From: Spirochaetaceae bacterium
Lineage (GTDB): Bacteria > Spirochaetota > Spirochaetia > Treponematales > Breznakiellaceae
Direction of reading: 5' to 3'
Assembly: GCA_031258625.1 (NCBI GenBank)
Contig: JAIRMO010000125.1
Location: forward strand, 1-23,679
Length of the DNA: 23,679 nucleotides
Shown piece by piece: positions 1-6,752 of this stretch. The notes below the pieces were generated by a model that saw only the letters and a list, made by a program, of their open reading frames with translations, ran no database searches and was not told the origin of the DNA. Within the stretch, counting starts at the first letter, position 1, and every line of letters begins with the position of its first letter. Position numbers and translations under genes: made by a program.

Positions 1-66
1 CTTCCATATCGAAGGTATTCCGAGGATCCCCTGATAGAACTTGGTTACCATCTCTTGTGTTTCCAT
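1..66 (-). CDS. Partial ORF start at left edge, possibly a transposase N-terminus
   Basis: An ATG at 66 (minus strand) opens a frame that runs off the left edge for 22 codons, beginning METQEMVTKFYQGILGIPSI. An AGGA lies about 8 nt upstream of the ATG. The short peptide loosely resembles the N-termini of ISL3-type transposases, which would fit the transposase debris just to the right, but 22 residues are too few to assign a family. It may equally be an unrelated gene. The rest is outside the window. Confidence 0.35.
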   Translation of the reverse strand, partial: METQEMVTKFYQGILGIPSIWK

Positions 67-298
67 GCCTGAATCCTATCATTTTTTGATGATTTCCACC
101 ATGTCTTGTGAAGAGCCAAAAAGAATTGTATGAAATTTTTGGAGGCGACCGGGGGCTGGAATACTATTTCCCCAAGATTCCGTGTACATTTAACAAAATT
201 CAGCGGGATTATCAAAATCTAAAGAGTATCACACGTTTTGTATAGAGTTCATAATGAAATAACGGCTATAAAAAGCTTGTTTATTAAAGGAGTTGAAA
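67..298. other. Non-coding or decayed DNA between edge ORF and transposase remnant
   Basis: No gene can be supported here. A plus-strand open stretch from 93 to 245 translates to a peptide containing ELYEIFGGDRGLEYYFPK, but it has no Shine-Dalgarno sequence and only a GTG at 108 as a start. I cannot place it in a family, though it vaguely recalls Mor-type activator domains. Given the transposase debris downstream, this is most likely decayed mobile DNA. Confidence 0.4.
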
Positions 299-471
299 AT
301 GATTGACAATCCGTTTGGGACGATAAAACGGGCAATGGAAGCCGGCTATTGTCTTACGAAGGGGAGGAGAAGGCAAGCGGAGAGTTCGCGCTCACCTTTC
401 TCGCCTACAACATGAAACGGGTAATCAATATCCTGGGGGTGGGAAACCTGCTAAAAGCCATAGCCTGGTGA
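299..471 (+). pseudogene. IS1182-type transposase, C-terminal remnant with frameshift
   Basis: The first frame reads MIDNPFGTIKRAMEAGYCLT, with in-frame similarity possibly reaching back to 272. After a frameshift near 360 the second frame reads EEKASGEFALTFLAYNMKRV, then INILGVGNLLKAIAW and a TGA at 469-471. The pattern HPFGTIKR..GYxLxKG..K..GE.ALTFLAYNMKRVINILG is the conserved C-terminal block of IS1182-type DDE transposases, recognised from memory of the family. The catalytic D-D-E region is absent, since the upstream sequence is not homologous, and the frame is broken, so the element cannot be active. The two frames differ by a single-base indel in the run of A and G around 360. Confidence 0.85.
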
Positions 472-596
472 GGGGGCGGTGGTCTAACCGGCTATCCACC
501 AAACCGGGGAACCCCACATGCGAAGTCAGCGGTACTATCGCTAATAATACGGAGTTTTCACACAGTCTGGGGCCTATGCCCTCCCCTATGGGGGTT
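472..596. mobile_element. Probable right end of the decayed IS1182-type element
   Basis: The 125 bp between the transposase stop and the beta-barrel gene contain no ORF. The segment GGAGTTTTCACACAGTCTGG (551-570) looks like the terminal inverted repeat that follows IS1182-type transposase genes, where a GTTTTCACACAG motif is common. A matching left end was not found, which agrees with loss of the 5' part of the element. Beyond it, CCCC-TAT-GGGG (583-593) and GGTTT-CA-AAACC are short hairpins near the 3' end of the minus-strand barrel gene. They could act as a weak transcription end, but neither has a convincing U-tract. Confidence 0.45.
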
Positions 597-1946
597 TCAA
601 AACCGGAACAACCCCTTAATCCACAGACAATTTAAATCCTTATAGGCCCCGTAGGTTCCCCGGTTTTCTATGCCGCCTGAGAAAAAGTCGCTTCCCAGGG
701 AGAGGCTGAGGGCGTCGGTGAGGGCATAATCGGCGGAGACTCCGGCGGCGGTATCAAAATCCTGTAGGTCCAAAAAACACCGGGCCGAAATATTCAGGGT
801 CTCCCGGAAGAAGCCCCGGCCGGCCCGCAGGGTAAGGGCGCTTTTCCGCCAGGGCCGTGCGGTCCCGCCGCTGTAGGCATCGGGGAGCAGGTCTTCGTAA
901 TATTGGGCGGAGAGGGTCCACCCCGAGGGGTTCCAGTCAAGCCCCGCCAGCAGTTTGAGGTTGTGCTTTTTTACCGGCCCATCGCCGCGCCCGGCCGAAA
1001 AGGCCGCCGCCGTTTCTTCGGCGCTCCGGTCATAGCGGCCCCCGCCGGTCCAGGCCGCCTCCAGCCGCAGGAGAAAATCGCCCAGGGGAACGCTGGCGTC
1101 CGCCCCGGCGGTGACGGTCCTCCCGTATTCCGGCCGCAGCGCGAGCCCCGCCGGAACAGGGGGGGACGCCTCTGAAAGGATCAGGGATTTCTCCATGAAG
1201 GGAAGGTCGTTCCAGCCGTAAAAAACCATGACGGAAACATCCAGGGCCGGAGCGTACCAGGAAAGGCGGAGGCCGTATTCCCCATCGGCGATGGTCCGCG
1301 GCGGGGCGGCCCCCGAAACCGATACCGGCAGGGCCGTTCCGCCCATATCAATAGAAGAAGGATAAAAAATCCCGTACAGGGGATTTTGGCTGTTTTCCGG
1401 CAGGCGGGCGGGGGTAAAGAGGGGAAGCCACACCGCCTCCGCCGCAAAGGCCGGAAACGAATAGTGCAGTTTAAGGCCGTCCACCGCCAGGCGGCTTCCG
1501 GCAAAGTCAAGCCCCGCGTAGGCGGTTAAATTTTGCGGGCAGACCACGTCGGTGAGGATAAGGCCGTCGGCCGCGCCCCAGGATAAGAACTGCCGTCCCA
1601 GCCTGAGAAAAAAGCCCCCGGCGCTCCAATCCGCCCAGGCTTCCTCCAGGGAAAAACCCGTCCGTTCCGGGCTTAGGCCGTTGTACGCCGCGGAGAGGGA
1701 AACAAAGGCCGAAGCCTGGCCCGCATAGGCCGACACCTCCCCGGTAAAGGCGGCCCGGGAATCGGTCAGGTTCAGGTCTTTTGAGAAGGGCAGGGCAAAA
1801 AGCGTTTCCACCGACCCGTGTAAGGCGAGTTCCACCTGGGCGGACAGGGAGAACAAGGCGGAAAAGAAAAAAAACACCGCCAGGGATTTTTTGCGTTGTA
1901 CTATGCGCCCGCCGCCGGCGGACACGAAACCGAAAAGGGCCTTCAC
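597..1946 (-). CDS. Predicted outer-membrane beta-barrel protein (DUF1302-like), third gene of RND cassette
   Basis: This 449-aa protein has a lysine-rich n-region (QRKKS) followed by a hydrophobic stretch and ALFSLSAQ at about residue 36, a typical signal peptide. The mature part alternates short polar and aromatic segments such as GFFLRLGRQFLSWGAADGLI and ends in ...CLWIKGLFRF with a terminal Phe, the usual signature of an outer-membrane barrel. The GRQFLSWGAADGLxLTDVV block recalls DUF1302-type barrels, which occur next to RND permeases and LolA/DUF1329-fold proteins. The start is GTG at 1946, overlapping the upstream stop (GTGA), with a GGGGGA Shine-Dalgarno; a second GTG seven codons in is possible. 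Inference: it forms the outer-membrane part of a lipid or hydrophobic-compound pathway with the two genes before it. The substrate is unknown. Confidence 0.75.
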   Translation of the reverse strand: MKALFGFVSAGGGRIVQRKKSLAVFFFFSALFSLSAQVELALHGSVETLFALPFSKDLNLTDSRAAFTGEVSAYAGQASAFVSLSAAYNGLSPERTGFSLEEAWADWSAGGFFLRLGRQFLSWGAADGLILTDVVCPQNLTAYAGLDFAGSRLAVDGLKLHYSFPAFAAEAVWLPLFTPARLPENSQNPLYGIFYPSSIDMGGTALPVSVSGAAPPRTIADGEYGLRLSWYAPALDVSVMVFYGWNDLPFMEKSLILSEASPPVPAGLALRPEYGRTVTAGADASVPLGDFLLRLEAAWTGGGRYDRSAEETAAAFSAGRGDGPVKKHNLKLLAGLDWNPSGWTLSAQYYEDLLPDAYSGGTARPWRKSALTLRAGRGFFRETLNISARCFLDLQDFDTAAGVSADYALTDALSLSLGSDFFSGGIENRGTYGAYKDLNCLWIKGLFRF

Positions 1947-2737
1947 CGTGTATTCCCCCGTTCCAGGGCGGTAACCGCGAAGAGGCTGTCGTCCAGCGGC
2001 ATATTAAACCGGATCTCCGACATATCGATTACCGTGGAGTGTTTGTCCTGGACGTTGGTCATTTCCATTTTTCGCGCGGTCCAGATGCCGTCGATCTGAT
2101 CGATGCCGGAAACCCACAGGGTTTTCAACAGCCGGTCCTGGCGGTCGTAATAATCCACGGCCTTGATAACATAGGTGTCCTTCCTGACCCAAATAACCCG
2201 CCGGCCGTAGGGGTCCTTGCCGTCCCTGGGTTTTGCCTCCACCCTCCAGCAGGATTCACCATCGACGGCTTCCTCCCCCCGGAGGGTGAAATCATCCTTG
2301 CCGAGGCTCCGGCTCCCCATGTCCTCGTAGGTAAAATCGGTCCCCATGAAGCTGTCGTTTTTCCCCGAACCGGTAACACGCCTGACCCGTTTCATGGCCG
2401 GGAGGTAGAGCCATATATCGTCGTCCTTTGATTCATCATCGTAGGAAAAGGAGAGGTAGCCCGTCCCCGCCACGTCCCGGGGGCTTTTGAATCCCATAAG
2501 GATCTTTTCCGTATCCCCGTAATCCTTAAAATAATAATCCACTTCCCGGACCCGGGGAGCGCCCCGGCTGCTGTTCAGGGTCATGGTCAGCTTGTATTGG
2601 GCCGTGTCGCCGGTGTACCGTTCATCCGTCCGTTTCATGATATCGTAGCCGTTGATTCCGGCAGGGGCCTGGGCAAAGGCGGCTCCGGTAATCAGCGAAA
2701 AAAGTACCGCGGCGGCAAAAAAACGTCTGGTTTTCAT
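1943..2737 (-). CDS. LolA-like outer-membrane lipoprotein-sorting protein (PF17131-type)
   Basis: This 264-aa protein has a signal peptide (MKTRRFFAAAVLFSLITGAA, cleavage near FAQ-A at about 23). The mature domain shows the features of the LolA-like 'outer membrane lipoprotein-sorting' family: an early YxGDTAQYKLTMTL strand, then IWLYLPAMKRVRRVTGSGKN, DFTYEDMGSRSL, and the late W.V.KDTYVIKAVDYYD strand. Such half-barrel proteins carry lipids or lipoproteins in the periplasm. Its ATG overlaps the permease stop by 4 bp (ATGA) and its own stop overlaps the barrel-gene GTG (GTGA), so all three are translationally coupled. This supports one trans-envelope machine: permease in the inner membrane, this protein in the periplasm, barrel in the outer membrane. 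The cargo cannot be read from sequence. Confidence 0.85.
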   Translation of the reverse strand: MKTRRFFAAAVLFSLITGAAFAQAPAGINGYDIMKRTDERYTGDTAQYKLTMTLNSSRGAPRVREVDYYFKDYGDTEKILMGFKSPRDVAGTGYLSFSYDDESKDDDIWLYLPAMKRVRRVTGSGKNDSFMGTDFTYEDMGSRSLGKDDFTLRGEEAVDGESCWRVEAKPRDGKDPYGRRVIWVRKDTYVIKAVDYYDRQDRLLKTLWVSGIDQIDGIWTARKMEMTNVQDKHSTVIDMSEIRFNMPLDDSLFAVTALERGNTR

Positions 2738-5148
2738 GCTGTTTCTCCTTCTTTTCGTTCCGACCCTTGCGGATCGCGGTCAGTTTTTTCCCGCCCCAGC
2801 GGTTTCAGGCAATAGGTCAACAGGGGAGTCAGGGTGTAATCGGCCAGCAGGGCCGCCCCCATCCCGATGATGGCAAGGATCCCTACATGAAAAAGCATAG
2901 CCACGGGGCTCAGGGCGTACACAAAAAACATAGCGCAGAGGATCACCGTGGTGGTCCCCAGGGTCTTGCCGATTTTTCCAAAACAATTCAGCACCCCCTG
3001 CCGGTACGAGCCGGTGAGTTCCAGTTCCAGCCGGGTATGGGTGATAAAGTGAATGGTGTCGTCCACGGCTATCCCCAGCAGCATGGGCATGATGGTCATG
3101 GTCAGCATATCCAGGGGTATGCCCGCGTAACCCATGATCCCCCCGATGATGATGACCGGCGCGACATTGGGGATCATGCCGATAAGGGCCGTCTTGAGGC
3201 TTCCGAACACCAGGGCCAAAAGAACAAAGATGATAAGGAACGATCCGGCAAAGGATTTTAATTCCCCGTAGACCACCTTGTTGTTCATCTCCGCGAAGCT
3301 GGCGATCATACCCACCACCGCCGTGTTCCCCCGGGGGAACCGGGCCCGGGCGACCGCCTCCGCGTCTTTGACGGTTTTTGCTATCCGGTTGCCGTCGTAA
3401 CCGGTCAGTTCCACCGTCAGGGCGGCGGTAGAAAAATCTTCGCTTATCCGGTTGAAAAGATTCTTGCCCCCGGAAATTTCGTAGAGCAGCAGGATCTGGG
3501 CAACCAGGTCAGGCTCATCGGGGATGGTATAAAAGGCGGGATCATCGCCGTTCAGGGTTCGGTTCATCTCCTTGACAATCTCGGTAACCGAGGAGACCCG
3601 GGGCCGGGACCCGGAGATCTTCGTCAAATCCAGGGCGCCCAGATCCTCGGCCAGGGCGTCCAGGTTCCGCAGCTCCGCGGGGTCTTTGAACCGGTCGGGC
3701 TCGTCGAAACTCACCATCACCGTATAGGTGTAGAGGGAACCGATTTTAGCCTCGAGCATTTCGGCAAGCCGGGCAATGTAGGGGATCTTGGTCCCCATAA
3801 AGGAAAAATAATCCATGTTCACGGTCATGCCGAAGATGCCGGGGATAAAGGCGATAATGACAAGAAAGGCGGTGAAAATCACCGGGCGGCGCCGTTTTAT
3901 CAGCCCCTCCCCCAGTTGGTAAAATTTCCGGTCCACCGCGGTTCCGCCGGTTTTCGCGGCGCCGGTCCGGGATTCGGCGGCGTTTTCGCGATCCTTGCCG
4001 AAACTGAAAAACACCGGAACCAGAAGGATCACGTAGAGATAAACCGCGAAAACCGTAAAGGCGCTGGTAATGCCTACCCAGCGCAGGGCGCCGATACCGG
4101 CAAAGAGGAACGAGAGGAGGCCGCCGATGGTGGTTACCGCGGTAAAAAGAATAGGCCAGCCGGTCTCCCCCACCGCGGCGACAAGCGCGTCCTTCCGTTT
4201 TCCCGACTGACGGAACTGAAACTTGAAGGCGTTCACCAGGTGTATGGCGTACCCGATGGAGAGGGCCATGGCAAGCAGGACGGGCAGGGTCATGAGGTTG
4301 GAATCCGCGGGTATCCCCAGATGGGCCATGTAACCAAAAACCGATCCCACCCCTCCGATGATGGTCAAAACCGGAACCACAATACCCCGAAAAGACCGGG
4401 TAAAGATGATCAGGCAGAGGATCGCCACGATAAAGCCCCCGGCAATCCGGTTTCTGGTTTCCCGCATCACAACCTGATATTCTTCCCATTCGGTGTAGGC
4501 TATGCCCGAAGCTTTCAGGGTGTATGCCGGGCTTTGCCACCTGGGATCCGTAAGTATCTCCTGGGCGGCTCTGCCCACGGAATACATTTCCGCCGACTCG
4601 CTTTCACCTTCGTAATTGTAGAGGCTGAGGACGATCCAGGTCTCCCGGCAATCGTCGGAGACCAGCATATTCACCAGGGAAGAACGGGACAGGATGTAGG
4701 CCCGTTTTTCTTCCAGTTCCGGCCCCGGGGGAGGGATGCCGTCTTCAAAGGGGCTGCGTACCTCGATCCCCTCGCCGGAACCGAACACGACGGTCATATC
4801 GGTCAAAGACCGCAGCTCCCGGGCATAGGGAACCTTTTCCAAAAGTTCCGCCCCCAGGTCCCGAATGACGGTGAGCACTTCGGGGACAAAAACATCCTCC
4901 GCCTGGACCAGTACCAGAACCTGGTCCTCATTACCGAAAAGCGCCTCGTACCGGTCGGTGTCGATCTGTATGGCGTCGTATTCGTTAAACCACTCGTCCA
5001 TATTGTCGCTGGTGGTCATCTTCAGCAGTCCCGCAAGGCCGATGACGGTTAAAACGGCCAGGGCGGCGATAAAAGCCCACCGGTACCGGATCTGAAAAGA
5101 AGCGAACCGGGCAAAACGCCGGTTAATACTATTCAATTTCATATTCAT
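2734..5148 (-). CDS. RND superfamily (MMPL/HpnN-like) permease
   Basis: This 804-aa inner-membrane protein has two repeated halves. Each half is one transmembrane helix (first at about 25-43), a large periplasmic loop, and a bundle of five helices. The first half carries SIGYAIHLVNAF (Tyr300) where the second carries GIAVDDTIHFITH (Asp696, Asp697). The acidic pair expected for proton coupling is therefore present only in the C-terminal half. A longer frame reaches 5235, but the ATG at 5148 is preferred: AAGGAA lies 6 nt upstream, the N-terminus then matches the family, and the upstream codons cross the operator and promoter. A nearer ATG at 5154 abuts the Shine-Dalgarno. It is first in a three-gene coupled operon. 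Known MMPL members move lipids or hydrophobic molecules; the substrate here is unknown. Confidence 0.88.
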   Translation of the reverse strand: MNMKLNSINRRFARFASFQIRYRWAFIAALAVLTVIGLAGLLKMTTSDNMDEWFNEYDAIQIDTDRYEALFGNEDQVLVLVQAEDVFVPEVLTVIRDLGAELLEKVPYARELRSLTDMTVVFGSGEGIEVRSPFEDGIPPPGPELEEKRAYILSRSSLVNMLVSDDCRETWIVLSLYNYEGESESAEMYSVGRAAQEILTDPRWQSPAYTLKASGIAYTEWEEYQVVMRETRNRIAGGFIVAILCLIIFTRSFRGIVVPVLTIIGGVGSVFGYMAHLGIPADSNLMTLPVLLAMALSIGYAIHLVNAFKFQFRQSGKRKDALVAAVGETGWPILFTAVTTIGGLLSFLFAGIGALRWVGITSAFTVFAVYLYVILLVPVFFSFGKDRENAAESRTGAAKTGGTAVDRKFYQLGEGLIKRRRPVIFTAFLVIIAFIPGIFGMTVNMDYFSFMGTKIPYIARLAEMLEAKIGSLYTYTVMVSFDEPDRFKDPAELRNLDALAEDLGALDLTKISGSRPRVSSVTEIVKEMNRTLNGDDPAFYTIPDEPDLVAQILLLYEISGGKNLFNRISEDFSTAALTVELTGYDGNRIAKTVKDAEAVARARFPRGNTAVVGMIASFAEMNNKVVYGELKSFAGSFLIIFVLLALVFGSLKTALIGMIPNVAPVIIIGGIMGYAGIPLDMLTMTIMPMLLGIAVDDTIHFITHTRLELELTGSYRQGVLNCFGKIGKTLGTTTVILCAMFFVYALSPVAMLFHVGILAIIGMGAALLADYTLTPLLTYCLKPLGREKTDRDPQGSERKEGETA

Positions 5149-5163
5149 AGGCATTTCCTTTGT

Positions 5164-5179
5164 GTTAGTTTTTACTAAC
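5164..5179. promoter_or_regulatory. Operator 1 of RND cassette, perfect palindrome
   Basis: GTTAGTTTTTACTAAC has perfect 6-bp arms around a TTTT spacer. It lies just upstream of the Shine-Dalgarno of the RND gene, about +32 to +47 of the transcript predicted from the promoter at 5218-5246. A near-identical second copy lies 83 bp away on the other side of that promoter. The size and symmetry fit a TetR/AcrR-type dimeric repressor, which often controls MMPL-type permeases, but no such regulator gene is in the window. Confidence 0.7.
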
Positions 5180-5217
5180 TTAAAAACAAAACACCCCTCC
5201 CCCAAAAAGACCTTTTC

Positions 5218-5246
5218 AGTATATCCGTGAATCACCTTCTGATCAA
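5218..5246 (-). promoter_or_regulatory. Sigma-70-type promoter of the RND-LolA-barrel operon
   Basis: Reading the minus strand: -35 TTGATC (5246-5241), a 17-bp spacer, and -10 TATACT (5223-5218). These match the consensus at 4/6 and 5/6. Transcription would start near 5211, leaving a leader of about 60 nt before the ATG at 5148. The -35 box directly abuts operator 2, and operator 1 lies in the leader. Confidence 0.65.
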
Positions 5247-5262
5247 GTTAGTTTTTTCTAAC
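5247..5262. promoter_or_regulatory. Operator 2 of RND cassette, second copy of palindrome
   Basis: GTTAGTTTTTTCTAAC differs from operator 1 at one position, leaving 5-bp GTTAG/CTAAC arms. It touches the upstream edge of the -35 box. Two sites bracketing one promoter suggest cooperative repression or looping, or that the upstream copy also serves a divergent transcript. Confidence 0.65.
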
Positions 5263-5355
5263 CTTTTATCAAAATCATACCCCTCCTCCGAATCTCAGGA
5301 GGACTTAGAGCGACCTCAAGGGCCAAAGCGCCGGAGAAAAACGGCCGGATATTGC

Positions 5356-5384
5356 TTGCCAGGCAGGTTTAAGTAGGGTATGAT
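5356..5384 (+). promoter_or_regulatory. Promoter predicting a leaderless mRNA for the zinc-ribbon gene
   Basis: The -35 is TTGCCA (5356-5361), the spacer is exactly 17 bp, and the -10 is TATGAT (5379-5384); each box matches 5 of 6 consensus bases. The ATG follows after 6 nt at 5391, where transcription itself should begin. No Shine-Dalgarno exists in this gap. Confidence 0.6.
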
Positions 5385-5390
5385 AGATCC

Positions 5391-5684
5391 ATGTGCTGGT
5401 ATTGCGGCTCCGCAATAAAAGACGAGGAACCCTTGGGGAGATCCCTCCGGTGCGCCGATTGCGGCAGGGACCTCCGGGCCTGTCGTAATTGCCGGTTTTA
5501 CCTTCCCGGCGCCCGGGGGGACTGCGCGGAGCCCAAGGCGGAGGTTCCCCAGGATAAGGATCGGGGGAATTTCTGCGACTGGTTTTCCCTGGATTCCCGG
5601 TTTCGTTCGGAAACCTCAGGGGAAAAGGCGGCCCGGAATTCGGCGGCGGCGGCCAAGGCGGCCTTTGAGGATATTTTTAAATAA
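5391..5684 (+). CDS. Small cysteine-rich zinc-ribbon protein of unknown function
   Basis: This 97-aa protein has an N-terminal half rich in paired cysteines: CWYC at residues 2-5, CADC near 21-24, CRNC near 31-34, then single cysteines in DCAEP and NFCDW. This suggests two or more zinc-binding knuckles. The C-terminal third is alanine-rich and helical (KAARNSAAAAKAAFEDIF). I do not recognise a named family. The start must be at or before 5391 because the first CxxC begins at residue 2, and no earlier in-frame start with a Shine-Dalgarno is seen. The promoter places the transcript start at the ATG, so it may be translated from a leaderless mRNA. It is followed by rsgA after about 100 bp; a link to translation is speculation. 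Confidence 0.75.
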   Translation: MCWYCGSAIKDEEPLGRSLRCADCGRDLRACRNCRFYLPGARGDCAEPKAEVPQDKDRGNFCDWFSLDSRFRSETSGEKAARNSAAAAKAAFEDIFK

Positions 5685-5786
5685 AAACTTCTTTATAAAC
5701 CGGGTGTTTTTAAATGGATAACAAGTCGAAACCTTTTTTTATTTGCCGCGAAGGGTATATGCCCCGGTTCCGGAGGGCGGGCTGAG

Positions 5787-6725
5787 ATGCGGGGTCTGGT
5801 AATCCGGGGCTCCCGGAATGTTTTTTCCGTCCGGCCCATGGAAGGGGCGTTAAGCCCTGAACCGTTCTCCTGCCGCATCAAAGGAAAGATCCTCAAGGGG
5901 GTGGAAGGTTATTACAACCCCCTGGCGCCGGGGGACCGGGTGAGTTTTGAGCCTGATTCGGCCCATCCGGGGACCGGACTCATCCTGGATGTGGAGGAAC
6001 GGCGGAACCAATTTACCCGGTTTAACCGGAAGGGCCAGGCGCCCCAGCTTCTGGCGGCCAATGTGGACCTGGTTCTTTGCCTTACCAGCCCGGTTTCTCC
6101 CCCCTTCCGCCCCCGCTTTCTGGACCGCTCCCTCCTCCAGGCGGAGATCGCCGGGATCCCCGGGGTGATCATCGGTAATAAATACGACCTTTCCCCGGAT
6201 GATCTTGATACGGAAGAGCGGCTTGAGGATTACCGCCGTATCGGTTACCGGGTATTACGGGTATCCGCGTTAACCGGGGAAGGCATGGAGGAGCTGCGAT
6301 CCCTCATCGCCGGGAACGCTTCGGTTTTGGTGGGCCAGTCCGGGGTGGGAAAGTCCACCCTGATCAACGCCCTGGTTCCCAAAACCTGCCAGCGGACCGC
6401 TCCCCTCAATGAAAAGTATGACCGGGGAAACCATACCACCACCATGTCCGTACTGTTTGAGGCTTCCCCGGAGGGGACCTTTTTGATAGACACCCCCGGC
6501 ATCAGGCAGTTTCTTCCCGAAGGGATCGGCGCCGATGAGATCATCTATTATATGCGGGAATTTGCCCCCCTGGCCGGGCGGTGTACCTACGGCCTCTCCT
6601 GTTCACACCGGACCGAACCGGGGTGTAAAATAATGGAAGCGGTCGCCGCGGGCAGTATCCATGAAGATCGGTATGAAAGTTTTCTCAGGATTCAGAATGA
6701 ACTATCCGGGGCCCCCTATGCCTAA
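5787..6725 (+). CDS. rsgA: Small ribosomal subunit biogenesis GTPase RsgA
   Basis: This 312-aa circularly permuted GTPase assists late 30S subunit maturation. Domain order is an N-terminal OB fold (about 1-80) and then the permuted G motifs: G4 NKYD (131-134), G1 P-loop GQSGVGKST (183-191), switch-1 RGNHTTT (213-219) and G3 DTPG (235-238). A C-terminal zinc site follows, with Cys266, Cys272, His274 and Cys280 (CTYGLSCSHRTEPGC). All diagnostic residues are intact and the length is normal for the family. A GGAGG lies about 10 nt upstream of the ATG. The stop is 27 bp before mutS2 on the same strand, so the two are probably co-transcribed. Confidence 0.97.
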   Translation: MRGLVIRGSRNVFSVRPMEGALSPEPFSCRIKGKILKGVEGYYNPLAPGDRVSFEPDSAHPGTGLILDVEERRNQFTRFNRKGQAPQLLAANVDLVLCLTSPVSPPFRPRFLDRSLLQAEIAGIPGVIIGNKYDLSPDDLDTEERLEDYRRIGYRVLRVSALTGEGMEELRSLIAGNASVLVGQSGVGKSTLINALVPKTCQRTAPLNEKYDRGNHTTTMSVLFEASPEGTFLIDTPGIRQFLPEGIGADEIIYYMREFAPLAGRCTYGLSCSHRTEPGCKIMEAVAAGSIHEDRYESFLRIQNELSGAPYA

Positions 6726-6752
6726 GCCTAAGGTTTCTTTCGGTAAAAACCG

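Noticed and set aside
93..245. Open plus-strand stretch resembling a Mor-like activator fragment
   Set aside because: Only a vague likeness (IFGGDRGLEYYFPK), no start with a Shine-Dalgarno, no second domain.
3916..5052. 378-aa plus-strand ORF opposite the RND permease
   Set aside because: Low-complexity Gly/Arg/His-rich translation antisense to a clear MMPL gene; no family motifs. Caused by GC-rich codon use.
5149..5235. Longer start for the RND permease at 5235
   Set aside because: The extra codons would be translated across the -10 region, leader and operator; a better Shine-Dalgarno serves ATG 5148.
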